Source: Leptobrachium leishanense (Eukaryota > Chordata > Amphibia > Anura > Megophryidae). Taken from it: a stretch of DNA of 64,000 bases. The stretch covers positions 152,246,101 to 152,310,100 of the forward strand of contig CM019065.1 of assembly GCA_009667805.1 (NCBI GenBank), in the 5' to 3' direction. Position numbers and translations under genes: made by a program. The stretch's first letter is position 1; each line of letters begins with the position of its first letter. Below are positions 23,721 through 35,785 of this stretch, piece by piece. The notes beneath the pieces were generated by a model, which was not told the DNA's origin, did not search any database, and saw only the letters and a program-made list of their open reading frames with translations.

Positions 23721-24438
23721 TAGGGATGCACCGAAACCACTTTAAGCCAGAGTACTCACCGATACTTTTATGTCATGTGACCACTTTACAACAACAGACC
23801 TCATATAAAGCCCCCAGCTCACATGGATATGTCCCCAGGTCTCATAGATATGCCCGCCCCAGCACATGGATATACTGCCCCCCAGCTCACCTGGCACTCT
23901 CCGCACATACTTACCTTCCTGGGCGACACCGGGAAAGTCTTCGCGCGCTCTCCTTTGAAGGCCCCCAGCCGCGATCACATGGTCCCACGTGGTCGTGGCT
24001 GGGGGGGGGGGGCCTTCCAATGAGCGCACGCGCGGAAACTTTACCGGCGTCACCCAGGAAGGTAAGTATGTACGCTGTCAGTGCCAGGTGCTTGTCCGAA
24101 TGCTGTATCGGCATTCGGACAGGCCCTTCAGCTGCTCTCCTCACTGTTTCATACTTACCTTCCTGGGCGACGCCGGGAAAGTTTCCGCGCGTGCGCTCGT
24201 TGGAAGGCCCCCAGCCGCGACCACGTGGGACCATGTGATCGCGGCTGGGGGCCTTCCAAGGAGAGCGCGCGAAGACTTTCGGTACAGCATTCGGACAGCC
24301 GCCCCAGCCCCTCGGATGCCGGCTCAATGTCGGCTTCCGGTATCGGAAAAAAATATCAGGGGTACTGCAGGAGAACCAAGTACTCCTGCAGTACCTGGTA
24401 TCGGCACCGATACCGATACTAGTATCGGTATAACCCTA
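23721..24438. mobile_element. hAT-type element (TAGGGATGCACCGA), copy 2, nested in the LTR
   Basis: The flanks are GTTTAAAA (23713-23720) and GTTTAAAT (24439-24446). TAGGGATGCACCGAAACC at the left and TATCGGTATAACCCTA at the right. It has only about four degenerate minisatellite units (23815-23900). Two GC-rich inverted palindromes follow, bordered by ACTTACCTTCCTGGGCGA and its inverse, as in copy 1. Confidence 0.8.
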
Positions 24439-24454
24439 GTTTAAATACAAGGCT

Positions 24455-24723
24455 GGGTGCACACACGAGTGCACTTGGTGCGCATGCACTTACTGGTGCC
24501 TGGCACAGCCATGTGACACTGCAACGGGGTCGGTCACACGCTTGTGCGGGCGCACGAAGTGCGCTCGTAGCATGCGTCCGCCTTGAGATCCTCCCCGACG
24601 GGGCTGCAAAGCATGATCCTCCATGATGATTGGGATGATTGCGCTTCGCAGTGCTGGGGGGGGGGGGCTGGCGGGCGTCAAGTGGAAGGAACGTCCAATT
24701 TCACTCTTGTGCACCCGGCCTTA
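24455..24723. mobile_element. TTAA MITE, type A, copy 7 (nested in the LTR)
   Basis: GGCTGGGTGCACACACGAG and ACTCTTGTGCACCCGGCCTTAA are inverted. It retains CATGTGACACTGCAACGGGG and GGAAGGAACGTCC but is missing part of the second hairpin. Confidence 0.65.
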
Positions 24724-25050
24724 ATGTACCCCCCCCCCGGATTGATTGTGCTTGACAGATAAAATCTTATCACTGGGAGGGGGGGGGGGGCTCAGACAGC
24801 AGAGAGCTATTGTTCTAGACCCCTCCCAGATAACCAACATACATTGTGCAATGTTTTAACATTCGGTCTGAAAATAAAGCCATTCATTCCTGCTTTTACC
24901 AAAAATCAAGTCTCTCTGGTCGTGTGTGTTGAAACCTGGCTTCACTGGGGAATCTCTCTGTGGGTCTCCTTGAGTGGTTCTGGAACGGACAAATAATGGA
25001 CTGGTTCTGGTCCTGGAATTTTGGACAGAACCCTGAGTGTTTCCGTTACA

Positions 25051-25840
25051 GGGGACCACTGCTCTAACTCACGGGCTCGCTACCTCATGGTCCTCTTCAC
25101 TCACTATATTGATAAAAAAAAAAAAATTCACACATCTGCCCCTTTCTAACCCAGGACTATTAAAAAGAGAGTCAAACACTTGGTCTTCCTCAACTATTGT
25201 AAGCCTATTGGCTTTAAACACCCCAGATTCTCCTACTGCAGCCTGTACTCAATGCCTCTGCCAGACTCCTCTACCTCACCCCTTTAATGAGTCTCTACAT
25301 TGGCTCCCTGTTCACTTTATAAGTAAACCCTTTACTACCCCAGGACGTGCTATGCCATCCTGGTGGCGGGAGGGCTTTGAAGATGCAGGGCGTACAGGTA
25401 CGCCCCACTGTCTTAAATAGGGCTGCCTCAGCCCCTCCCCACAGCCTGTGCACGTCGTTGGCTGAAGGGGGGCGGCCTGAACTCAGGCCGTACCCCTGCA
25501 GCCATTGACACATGTCGCAATCTGCACCTTGCGATGGCACCAGTCAGTGAGGTGTACCTGTACACCTTGCAGGCATTTAGCCACCCGACTGGCGACGCCC
25601 ATCCGTCATTAAGGAGTTATATTGAAAATGCAGGTCCTGGTGTACAAAGCTCTCCATAACCGTGCCCCTGCTTCCATCTCTATCAGCAGGTGTATCCAGC
25701 CCCAGTCACTGCCAAACTTATCTCCGCATATTGGGACCCTCAACTCTCCTTCAGGACAGGAGCTGTCCCACCATCTATGGAACTCCTCGCAACATTTAAC
25801 TCTTCGTCAACAGACACAGGTTTGGTATAAGGATGTGACT
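25051..25840 (+). pseudogene. L2-type LINE fragment split by a MITE
   Basis: The frame reads pieces such as ESLHWLPVHF (25290-25320), then, after an insertion, KMQVLVYKALHNRAPA (25627-25680) and LWNSSQHLTLRQQTQ. These correspond to the region after the reverse transcriptase in L2-like LINEs and match the order seen at 22530-22780. It is truncated at both ends and frameshifted. Confidence 0.6.
25324..25612. mobile_element. GC-rich MITE, type E, copy 2 (nested in LINE)
   Basis: TAAACCCTTTACTACCCCAG at the left and CCCATCCGTCATTAAGGAG at the right. The interior GGCCTGAACTCAGGCC palindrome and GCAGCCATTGAC match the copies at 6186 and 46269. LINE coding sequence continues across it. Confidence 0.65.
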
Positions 25841-26055
25841 GGAACCATGAGTATATGATTTTTTTTTAATGCCTCTTTAATTTGCAGTTAAGGTTTATCC
25901 TTATTAAACTAGGGCCGCAACAACGAATTGACAATGAAAATAATCGATAGCCGATTAAACAGTGTGTGCTGTGCACATCGATTAGAGTCAGATGGATTTA
26001 AATATTATAACCTCTTATTATGCTTCGGAGCTAAATGTAGAAGAAGTGCTGCTGC

Positions 26056-26481
26056 TTAAGGCCACTGTTAGATGAACGCAGTGATCACGTCCGTGTTGCC
26101 GCACAGTTTAACGTCCGTTGTAGCATAGAATCATGGTCAATAGAGACCCACACACGAAGAACATGCGCACCGAACTACGCACGCTAGTTAGGCAAGAACG
26201 TAAAACCGCTAGACGGACTCGCAGAGTGCGCCACGTCGCGTTCTGAGTGAGAGGTCAGCTGCAGCGCCTTTGCGACGTCCAGCACCTTAACGCACAAAAT
26301 GGCTTTTCATATCCTTTTCAAATTTTTATAATTTCAAATTAAGTTTCCCATAATTCTTTTTTTCCTAAGTCCGTCAACAAAAACGGACCATGGTGTCTAC
26401 AGTATCTTCCGTCAGAACGTCTGTCCATTATGCACTCCTGCAGAGCGCGCTCAGAATGAGTTAGTCTGACACTAGCCTTAC
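26056..26481. mobile_element. TTAA MITE, type C, copy 2 (nested in hAT)
   Basis: TTAAGGCCACTGTTAGATGAACG and TTAGTCTGACACTAGCCTTA are inverted. It shares GTGATCACGTCCGTGTTGCC and AGAGACCCACACACGAAG with the other type C copies. Confidence 0.75.
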
Positions 26482-26886
26482 TCTGTAGGATTTTCTTCTA
26501 GGACCATGTCAGATAACTCATTTTTATTTACTTTACATTTACAGAAGCGCTATAACGCAAACCCTGGAGAAACGGCCACCGGGTATGGGCGCTGGTGTTT
26601 TATCCTTACTTGAAGCTGGAGTCCTGTGTCACCACCTCATCCTGCCTGCCATGCCCTCTTCTCTGGAGTTGCAATGCTCCCTTTGGTCCAATCCTTTCCC
26701 ACAAACTCCCTCCCACATTTCAGGTTTAGTCTTTTGCCCAAACCCACTCCCTCTCACACTCGGATAAAGTCCCTTCAACAAAACTCGCTCCCTTCCACCT
26801 CCGAATCCTCCTGCTCAGGTTTGTTCATGAAATTATTGTAAAGGGACACTAATAAGCTAAAGTGTTCAGGCTGCATGGAGTGTGCG

Positions 26887-26902
26887 CCCCCCCCCCCCCC
26901 CC
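26887..26902. repeat. Poly-C tract
   Basis: An uninterrupted C run of about 16-18 bases inside the hAT element. Confidence 0.9.
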
Positions 26903-27410
26903 GTTCATGCTGACATTATCGGGTATGAGCGCTTTTAGCAGCATTTGTTTGTGGAGAAAGGAGACATGGGCTTAAACTGCGCACGAAGCATCAATTCAGC
27001 ACTGTGACCAGGTGCTTGAGTACCTTCTGTGTGAAAAGTATGCAATTTGCATATGTATGTACGAATGTTATGTACACTGTGCAAATTGCTTACAAAAATA
27101 GGTGGGGGAGACGGGGTTTATTTTTTCATAATATTCCTTTTAAAAGGAACCATTGTTTATCCGATTAATATAAAAAATAATTGGGCAACTAATCGATTAT
27201 TTTCATAATCGTTAATTGCAGCTCTGAGATGGCTTTGGATTCAAACAGAATGTATGCTTAGCAAAGCCAAGTGCCAGCCAGACCTAGATGTGAGCAGATT
27301 TATCTGGATCTAGAGACTAGAGCTCCACAATGTTTGAAGACATAATACAAAGTGTTACATGCTCACATCTGCAGTCCTATAGCTCCCTATACAAGCCTAT
27401 TATGTAAACA

Positions 27411-27934
27411 TAAGGGGTCATTTAGAAAGCACCAAGAGGTCAATGCCTTCTCGTTCAGAGCACTTTGGCAATGATTCGCCGACCCTGCGGTGAATTCACT
27501 ATTCACCGCAGGGTCCTGGATGTGCACTGAACATTGAGCCACCACCGAATTCTACACGAAAAAATAAAAAACAAGGGAACTATTTTTTCCAGAAGATTTT
27601 TTCACCAATAAAAATGCATTTAAATGTGTGCAAATACTAAAAGGTCCTATAAAATGGTCTGTTACAGATAAATAAAAAATAGTAATCAAACGAACTAAAG
27701 TAGGAATCAAAAAGTTCCAATTTTTTTTAATAGATTAACCATTCCATCTCTATAGGACGATTTTGCTACTACCGAAGATCGCTAAATTGCGGCAAACTGC
27801 ACCATATGTCGCTGGCAATACACCTGTATTTGGCAAATTGACGGCTTTCTGAACTCCCACAAAATTGCACCGTATTGTGAAATCCACCATTCGGTGCAAG
27901 TTGGTTACAAGTTCGTAGCTTATTGAATAACCCT
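27411..27934. repeat. Type D-related MITE (GGGTCATTTAGA...GAATAACCCT)
   Basis: AAGGGGTCATTTAGAAAGC at the left and TTATTGAATAACCCT at the right are imperfectly inverted. Inside is a CCCTGCGGTGAATTC...ATTCACCGCAGGG hairpin (27483-27512), and GCACCGTATTG / ATTCGGTGCAAG occur as in other type D sequences. Confidence 0.5.
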
Positions 27935-27935
27935 C

Positions 27936-28821
27936 AGGCTAATGTCAGACGAACGCAGTCTGAGCGCACTCTGCATGTGTGCATTACGGAAGGACGTAGA
28001 CGGAAGATACTGTAAACACCACACGGTCTGTTTTTTTTTAACAGATGAAGATAAAAAAAAAAAAAAAAAAAAGGGAAGATATGTGAATCAAAATTAAGAC
28101 CGGTACAGTCAGCCAGACTGGAAAAAAACATCTGAGCGTCAACGTGATGGACGTCGCAAATGCGCTGCATCAGACGTTGCCTCACTCACAAAGGCTGCTA
28201 CGCAGACGTGGCGCACTCTGGGAGTCAGTCGTAGCGCTTTTACGTCGAGGCCTAAGGCTGGGGTCAGACCAGCGCACTTTTAACGTGCGTTCTGGCGCAC
28301 ATAATTACGGCCGCACTAGCAGCAGATGACGGGCAATGACGGCCAATATACGATGTACGGCCGCACAAAAGTCCGGCCGTGCAACGCAAGTGGAATTTGA
28401 ACGCATTTTATTGAGAACGCTGAACCGCTAGTACTGACGTACTGAGTGCGCAGCTGCGGCATAGCGGCATGTGCGTGATTAGGAGATGTCAGACGCTGCT
28501 AATGTCCAGCCTACATAACGTCCAGACACAAAAAGAGTTTTATTGACGATCCGTACAAAATCACGCCTGAAAATGCGCGTCGTCTGTTTTTGTGCATTCC
28601 GTGAAAAAAATATGTCAATGCGTTCGGACGCACTTTTTCACGTTCGCAGGGAAAAATGCTTTCATCTGACCCTAGCCTAAATGGCATCCGTTGCCACCTG
28701 CGTGGTGCGTGCGCAATTTGGTGCGCATGTACATCATGTGTGGGTCTCTTGATCACAAATCAATCAATGCTACGACGGACGTTAAACTGTGCGGCGATAC
28801 GGATGTGATGACGCTAGCCTA
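27936..28821. mobile_element. TTAA MITE, type C, copy 3, containing a type B MITE
   Basis: AGGCTAATGTCAGACGAACGC at the left and CGATACGGATGTGATGACGCTAGCCTAA at the right. The type C sequence is interrupted at 28252-28680 by a complete type B element. Confidence 0.75.
28256..28676. mobile_element. TTAA-type MITE, type B, copy 3 (nested)
   Basis: CTAA flanks both ends. Ends are GGCTGGGGTCAGACCAGCGC and ATCTGACCCTAGCC. It lies in the opposite orientation to the copy at 20977 and is otherwise very similar to it. Confidence 0.85.
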
Positions 28822-29001
28822 ATAAAGAACGACTCCAAGTATCATGGTAGTATATTACCCTCCAGTCGTTGCCAATGGTTACAATATATATTGCTTTGGA
28901 GATTTTGAACACAGGATTCATTGTGAGCCGTGGTTTATTATTACAGGGAAAAAAAGAAACATTGCCCTAAAAGCCAATACTTTGATTCAGAGTGTTCAAT
29001 A

Positions 29002-29380
29002 ACCGCTAGTGTTTGCTGAAGTTGCAAACACCAACAAAAATCCCTGCTGTGGCAACGGCAGCAAGCACCAGTGTTTCATAAAAGAATTAAGCCGGAAATG
29101 CACTGAACACGATGCGGTTGCTTCGTGCCACAGCTGGGTATTTTCAACTCTGGGCGCTCAGCGATGCGGCCCAACGCCAGCTGAGTGTGCAGAGAAATTG
29201 GGGTTGTATTTACTGAACGCGTCTCGTCACGCCTACACATTGTATTCATGCTTGATACACCGAGCATGATGCAGACAGCAGCGGAGGAAACTTCTCCTGC
29301 CAGTGTTTGAGTTTCTTTTGTGAAAAGCCAAACGATTTTTGTCAGCGATCGCAACTTTGGCAAACACTAGCATTTACGGA
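29002..29380. repeat. Palindromic MITE (CGCTAGTGTTTGC)
   Basis: CGCTAGTGTTTGCTGAAGTTGC at the left is mirrored by GCAACTTTGGCAAACACTAGC at the right. No target duplication was confirmed. Confidence 0.55.
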
Positions 29381-29937
29381 TAAACCTCCCTTGTCCAAAC
29401 AAAAATGTACTATATTTTAAAACACGTTACCCAGGAATCGTACTGAAGATGCTGCACTTTTACAAGACTGAACTCAGCGCAGCAGTGATGATTTTTAGTT
29501 TGTGCCACCTATGTATGACGCCTTTTCCAAGCATAGTGTCCCTGAACCCAGTACTAGGCTTGTTATTTTTATTTTGTAACTCAGAGTCAGCCCTTCACCC
29601 ATTTCTACTATCACTTTGCTCTCAGGAATGTGCCAGCTGATGCTCTTTTCACACCGCAACCTATGGTCAGCAATGCTGATCTGACCATGCAGGTGCATAA
29701 ATGCTAGACTATCCTCCAACCCTGCCATCATGTGCCAACGCCCGATATCTATAGAGCTCGTTAGCTATAGTGCACATGACGCATCTTTAAGAGGAATTCA
29801 AGAGCGCCACAATCACAGGGTAACCATAAACTTGGGGAGATGCAAAGAAAATTAACCCCTTCACTGCTGAGCCATTTCACCTCTGTGTGCTGAGCTCATT
29901 TTTACTGCTTTTGCTCATGTTTAAACACGATTTGAAG

Positions 29938-31625
29938 TAGGGCTGCAACCAAAGATTATTAGATTATTAAAAAAAAAAAAAAAAAAAGTGATTAGTTGAC
30001 CGATTACTTAAATAACCACAACCTCTCCCCTTTTCTCAAAAGTAATTTGCATAGTGTATGTAACTTTTGTACGTACATACGCAAATTGTATATCTTGTGT
30101 ACTTTTCACACAAAGTATGTGAGTGCTTGGTCAGAGGGATGGGTTGATGCTGCATGCGCAGCTTAAGCCCATGTTTGCTTTCTCAAATGAACGCGGCTAC
30201 AAGCACTTGGTCATAGATGATGATGTCAGCCTGAAATCAGGGTTAATAAGCGAAAGTGGCCAGGGAACATTGAGTGACCCTTTTTAATAATTGTGAACAA
30301 ACTGAGTGGGAGTAGGGACTGGAGGTGGAAGGGAGTGACTTTGCTCGTGACTTGACCTGAGTGAGAGGGAGGGCGTGCAAAAGACCGTATCTGAGTTTGG
30401 GGAAAGGGACTAGACCATAGGGAGGGAATAACAGTTCCTGACCAAAGAGGGTGTGGCAGGGAGGGTGGGGGCACAGGACTCCAGCTTTAAGTAAGGATAA
30501 AAACACAGGCATACAGCTCCTTCACCCAGTGGCAGTATCTTATCAGGGTTATTCAAACAGATTCCAATTGCTGGCGAAAGGTAACCGAAAGCTGAAATTC
30601 AGCATACGGTTACCTTTCCTGGCCATTCGGCTATTCAGAGAGCAGGCAGTTCGCCAAATGTTGGCGACTTGCCTGCACATACAGTGCCTGTTCGAGGGCA
30701 GTGAATTCCCCATAGAGAAGCAATGCTTTGTCTATTCAGAGAACAAACACCAGCAGTGAAAGGTTCCAGAAATGCCCTGCTGTTCAGTGGTTTTATGCGA
30801 CAGGTTTATTTAGGAGAATTCCATAGGCTACAATGTTAAAAATATTCCCGTTTTAATCCAATATCTAATAAACCGTTTATTATAATATTCTGCAGTAAGA
30901 GGTAGATTTTTTAGGCATCTTTTTGCAAAAAAAAAAAAAAATTCTGTTTCTTTTTTTAAATAGTTTCTTTTTTCTGTAACAGCCTTTTTATTATCATTCA
31001 TTGGATCTTATATGTAAATTTCAGACATTTTCGTTCTGTAGTTTCTTTGCAAACAGCGTTTCACTTTTCAAACATTCAAGCGTAGTTTGTTTTTTTTCAC
31101 TCCATTCGTCTGCAGGGTCGGCTTTTTCCTGCGGCTGCTCTGTGATCAGTTTCTGCGGCGGGGGTTAATCCAGAGGATGTTGCAGGTTCTGTGTGCATTC
31201 GCCTGGGTTTTTGCAGTGAGTGTTCGGCGGCTATTCCCTGCACTACGACGGCCCTGTGGGGTTTGTGGAATACACCGCAGAGTCGCCGAAATGGAATTGA
31301 CAAATCGCACCGAATTGAAGAGAACGAAAAATCACCGAACGTGCGGCGACTTTGATTCTCCTTGAATAACCCTGTATGTTTTGTGTTATAGTTCTGCTAC
31401 TGTTGTAAATGGAATAAAAACAAACTGGTTGTGTCTGACATAACCCTACAACTAAATCATACCTAGTAAAGCAGCGGCACGTCTTCTCCAATCAGCTCCG
31501 AAGCTGAGGTTATTTATGTTTAACTAAGTCTGACTCTAAACAGTGTGTGCTGTACACAGGACGATTAATCAATAATGGAAATAGGTGACAACTATTTTAA
31601 TCATCGATTAGTTGTTTCAGCCCTA
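29938..31625. mobile_element. hAT-type element TAGGGCTGCAAC, copy 2 (nested)
   Basis: It is flanked by ATTTGAAG (29930-29937) and ATTTGAAA (31626-31633). The left end TAGGGCTGCAACCAAAG...GATTATTAAA and right end ATCATCGATTAGTTG...CAGCCCTA are the hAT type with ATTAATCG-like subterminal repeats. It lacks a transposase. It contains a complete type D element. Confidence 0.85.
30544..31374. mobile_element. Type D element CAGGGTTATTCAA, copy 1 (nested in hAT)
   Basis: CAGGGTTATTCAAACAGATTC and GATTCTCCTTGAATAACCCTG are inverted. The interior includes CGAAAGGTAACCGAAAGC, TTGTCTATTCAGAGAACAAA, TTCTGTAACAGCC and ACCGCAGAGTCGCCGAAATG. TAT occurs on both flanks but may be chance. The copy at 48819 is full length too. 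I cannot place the family. Confidence 0.7.
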
Positions 31626-32580
31626 ATTTGAAATCACGTTTTATTATACGACCCAGACATACTATATATACTTTTTTCAACCGATTCGTAATATATCATT
31701 ATATGTACATGTCATGTCCTGCCTGAATATTGTAACAAAATGCAATAAAATTATAATCTTCAATCTACAGTGTGTGTAAAGTGATTTTTTTCTCCTTTTT
31801 CCGCAATTTATCATCAGAGCCTTTCGGTTATAGATTCTATGGGGTATATTTGTTTAAAAAAGTTGAACCGCGATGATTTTTAGTCAAAAATCAAAAAATA
31901 AAATGTTAGTGCAGCAGCATTGTTCACACCAAATGAAATGGGAACAATATTGCTGCATTTAAAAGAAATATTTTTTCGCAAACAATTTTTTATTACTACA
32001 GCTGACCATGTTTAAAGTATCATTGGAAAGGCCATGCGCTGGCCTTCCCAAATCATACCAAACATGACCCAACTAGCTGCAAACAGTAGGGAGATCAGGG
32101 GTTCCTTTGAACCCCCTTATCTCCACCATGGGATTTCCTTGGGAAATCCCCAGCCAGCTAGGGGTTTCCCAGCTAACTGACATCATTACACCATGCGCGA
32201 TGACGTCATGTGACGAGGGGGACCCAGAGCTTCCAAAAGATGGCAGCCCCACTGGAACTAGGCCGAATCAGCACCTCAGGGATTAAAGTCAGACATTGCT
32301 TGAAAGGGGAGACTCCCCTTTTCAGCAGTGCCTGGCTTTAACCGCTACCTCCTCCCAAACGGGAGCGAGCCAAAAGGATCCCTTCCTTTTCAGGCGATCT
32401 CCCGGCTTTGCCGGATGGCCGCCTGAAAATGACATCACGACTGATGTGATGGTCCCAAAAGCAGCATCTGACTTCCAGGAAGTCAGAACGCTGCGTGACA
32501 CCAGGAGAGGTGAGTATTTAAGAAAGCTCCCGCCAAGTGGAAGACGTGCGGGGAACGTCCTCCACATACAAGAAAAAAAT

Positions 32581-33540
32581 TAAACTCTTGTGGGCGCTGC
32601 TCGCTACCTGGAAATTTAATGTTGCATATATCAGTATCTATTCAGATGGATGGTACATAGTATGCATCAATGATTACAGTTTGGCAAAAAGAGATAAAAT
32701 TGCATATAGAGTATGTGGCCCTATGGGGATGTCAACCAGATGAAAGTCCTTCAAATGTAAATGAACACAGGTATAGCCAAAAGGAACCTTTGTGATTAAT
32801 GTCTGTTCCAGGCTGTCTGGTCTGGTGATGGATGCCAGTTCCTTGTCAGGGTGGATAAAAAGCCTTTACCTTTCTTTCACCTCAAAAGATAAAAGCGGGA
32901 CACGGGCACGAAAAATAGTGCGTTCAGATACACAATAGATCAAATAAGTGAGTGAAATCGTGTCCCCTATCATCCATACTGAGCGGCATTTGGAGATCCG
33001 TGTGAGTGGAGGCGAACAGGAATCCTGGGCCATTCAGTCTAAGAGGAGAGAAGAGGAGAAGGAGCAGAAAAAGGGATGTTTGGCAAACCTTTATGGGCTA
33101 ACAACGCACGAAAATTGAGCTACAACCAATTCTAGCTCCTGACCATGTAAGTGCTATTTCATTCACTTATTTGATCTATTGTGTATCTGAGCACACTATA
33201 TTTTGTGCCCATGTCCCGCTTTTATCTTTGAGGTGAAAGACAAGGAATTGGCATCCATCACCAGACGAGACAGCCTGGAACAGAGACATTAATCAAAGGT
33301 TCCTTTTGGCTATACCTGTGTTCATAACATTTGAAGGACTTTCAGGCATTCATCGTTATAAGGACTTTCATCTTGTTGGCATCCCCATAGGGCCACATAC
33401 TCTATATGCAATTTTATCTCTTTGTGCCAATCTATTTACAAACTGTAATCATCGATGCATACTATGTACCATCCATCTGGATAGATACCGATATATGCAA
33501 CATTAATTTCCAGGTAGCGAGCAGCACCCACAAGAGTTTC
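32581..33540. mobile_element. Long foldback element, about 385-bp arms
   Basis: The left arm, from CTCTTGTGGGCGCTGCTCGC, is repeated as the reverse complement from 33540 back to about 33145. By eye the arms match along nearly their whole length (for example TAGTATGCATC and GGCTATACCTGTGTTCA), differing by a few short indels. The spacer is about 180 bp. No open frame. This could be a retroelement end duplicated in inverted form (compare the PLE pair at 14801) or a foldback DNA element. Confidence 0.75.
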
Positions 33541-35080
33541 GATTTTCTAGCATTATGACAATACAGCAAAGCATTGTCCATTAACTCTATAGGCAGCAGC
33601 GCGCTATTTTCAGAATTCGGACACCCAGGAAAGGCACCAATAGAGGGTACCCACTCAGTCCTCCACATATAGCAGGAGGCCCCCATGATGTTTTCCCACA
33701 CGTCTTCACAGTGAAGGGGTTAAAGAGACACTATCAAAGATTGAAATGTTTATTTTATGCTGCTGATCCCTTACATGTACTTTTTCACTTATTTAGAAAA
33801 TATTTTCCTCTGTCACTGGGTGCATCCATTGTGTGATCTTTTGTGATGTAAACTACCCCCCCCCCCCCGTAGCTTTACTTCACCGTCACCTCACTTTGTG
33901 GTTTTGGACTATAAATTGGAGTGAATGGGTCAGTCACCAACTCACAGCATTGCATTGTGCAGGATGTATTAAAAGGACAATCAAGGGATAGATTAGAATT
34001 ATTTTAAGCTTCCTGCCAGAATTTATTTAGCTGACATCTCCGTTAGCTTACACCACACAACAGCCCTCCTGCAGCCTTAACTAAACATTCACTTTTAATT
34101 ACTGTAAAAGAAACCACAGCTGTAAAGTCAGGCGTTTGCACGGATTTGGTAAATTGTGTATTATGGGAAAAATCCACATAAACTAATTTGTTGTACCTTT
34201 TTAAATGCAACTACTTCAAAACAAAAACAAACAAAAAAAAAAAAAGCAGCATGTGTTTTATATTAGTGGTTTTGTTTATAATGTACAATACAGTTACAGC
34301 TTCTGTAAGCGGTAGAGTCCATTTAAATTATATAGATGCAATAAAAAAATTAAAATAAAACACAAGAGGCAATAACACAGCTCACTAAATGTATATCAAT
34401 GTAAAGGAGCCGACTATGTCTTTTGGAGACATGCGCTCATTTTTAGGAATATAATCCAGGAATGTAGAGGTGGCATTGATGTCCATGCTCTTGGATTTAC
34501 AGGATCATTTTTATTAATAAAAATAAAAGCTATAATTCCTTCAAAAGTGTTGTAGCTTCAGTCAGAATGGATGCACAAGTTACATGTTACGTTAACACTG
34601 TGTGACAAGGCATATATATTTTAAGCGTACGGCAAGTTTAGTTCTGGTAATGCTATATGGCTGGTAGATACTGTAACTCAAAACGTACAGCCCTGAGGAA
34701 AGCACCATACAACACCGGAGCCTGAACTGACAGTTAACAGAATGGAAAGTCTGCCATCAAGATCTGAGCACACGCGGCCCTTATTCTCTGACATGTTTGC
34801 ACAGGAACAACTGGCTGGCTTATAGCTGGGACACGGGGTGACCTTGACGATAGGACAAGTACTGCTAGTAATGAAAACCAGGCCATGACTGAAAAACAGT
34901 CCTCTGGGACAAACATTGGGGATTCGTTCGAGAACAGGTGACTTGTCCAATGGTGTTCCTGAAGTGGCAAAGGGTGCCCCAGAACTATCACTGTCATCTA
35001 TATAGTGGCAACAATTTCCGCGGCGATTTACAACAACCAAAAAGAATGAGATAAACCTACATATGATGGAAACACTAGCA

Positions 35081-35238
35081 GGGTTATTCAGAGAGGTGAA
35101 AACCAGGCGAATTGACAGAACAATCTAGCCCAAATAGCCGATTTGGAAAGTGAGATAAATGGGAGAATTTTTTCTGGTTTGACCTAGAGTTTTCACTTCT
35201 GCCAATTCTCCTGAGTTTCACCTTTCTTTGAATAGACC
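35081..35238. repeat. Palindromic MITE (AGCAGGGTTATTCAGAGAGGTG)
   Basis: GGTTATTCAGAGAGGTGAAA is mirrored by TTTCACCTTTCTTTGAATAG. Inside, GGCGAATTGACAGAA pairs with TTCTGCCAATTCTCC. It is related to the element at 20961. Confidence 0.6.
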
Positions 35239-35285
35239 TGTAGGTGTAGAGGGCCCTGCTCACAGGAGCTTACAATCTAGGACAA
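35238..35285 (-). repeat. LINE 3'-tail fragment
   Basis: The reverse complement reads TAGATTGTAAGCTCCTGTGA then GCAGGGCCCTC, a phrase found in the 3' tails of the L2-type LINEs at 23095, 54950 and 60161. Confidence 0.5.
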
Positions 35286-35785
35286 AATAAGAAGACAGGA
35301 GTGTGATGAATTCTCAGTTTTCTTGGGCTGCACAGAGCTCATACTGGACATATACAGCAATACTAAAAGTCAAAAGACAGCGCTATGCATTTTATGGGCC
35401 AAGCAGGGCTTCTCACATAGAAGCCCCTGGACTCGTCAAGACCCTTCATTACAAACTAGCAACATATTGCAATAAAAAAAAAATATGTATTGACTTGGAC
35501 CACTAATTTATCTCCCACGATTACTGTGTGGAAAAGCAGTAACACACACAGCATTGCAATATATTACAAGTTATGAACCACTATGTTCCTTAGAAATTGT
35601 TAAAGGTTTCAGACACAAGTATCATTTGCACAGACTCCAATGTCATGGGTTTTCTGGTCCTGGAAACCCCACTATTCCAGTCACTGTATGAAGACACACG
35701 ATGAAAAGAACCTGTAAGGCTCAAAAACCACCACCGCTATGAAGTGACGTCTCGTGTGTCAGGAGAGCAGATTATCCTGTGATCA

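Larger units (their letters stand above)
23496..25050 (+). mobile_element. LTR-like segment (possible solo LTR) carrying two nested elements
   Basis: It starts TGTGACGGAA and ends TTCCGTTACA, a TG...CA pair whose 10-bp ends are inverted with one mismatch. Near 24869 lies GAAAATAAAGCC, a polyadenylation-signal context typical of LTRs, followed by a GT-rich stretch. Removing the two inserted elements leaves about 560 bp. I cannot confirm a target duplication, and no gag, pol or env is attached. It may be a solo LTR of a retroviral or gypsy element. Confidence 0.5.
25910..27226. mobile_element. hAT-type element TAGGGCTGCAAC, copy 1
   Basis: The left end TAGGGCCGCAACAACGAATT and right end ATCGATTATTTTCATAATCG...TTGCAGCTCT are inverted relatives of the 29938 element. 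The interior 26580-26840 is the reverse complement of 30260-30520 in that copy, so the interior is in the opposite orientation. No matching 8-bp duplication is visible, so the ends have decayed. Confidence 0.6.
29852..33723. mobile_element. TTAACCCC element, type J, giant composite copy
   Basis: TTAACCCCTTCACTG at 29852 and CAGTGAAGGGGTTAA ending at 33723 are perfect 15-bp inverted ends including TTAA. Type J sequence continues at 31626-32580 (GACCCAGACATACTAT, then GTATCATTGGAAAGGCCATGC, matching 4930-5060) and 33541-33723. Between these lie a hAT element and a foldback element. Confidence 0.75.

Noticed and set aside
34678..35040. 120-codon minus-strand frame with several cysteines
   Set aside because: No family motif, no splice sites and no repeat match; length alone is compatible with chance in 64 kb.
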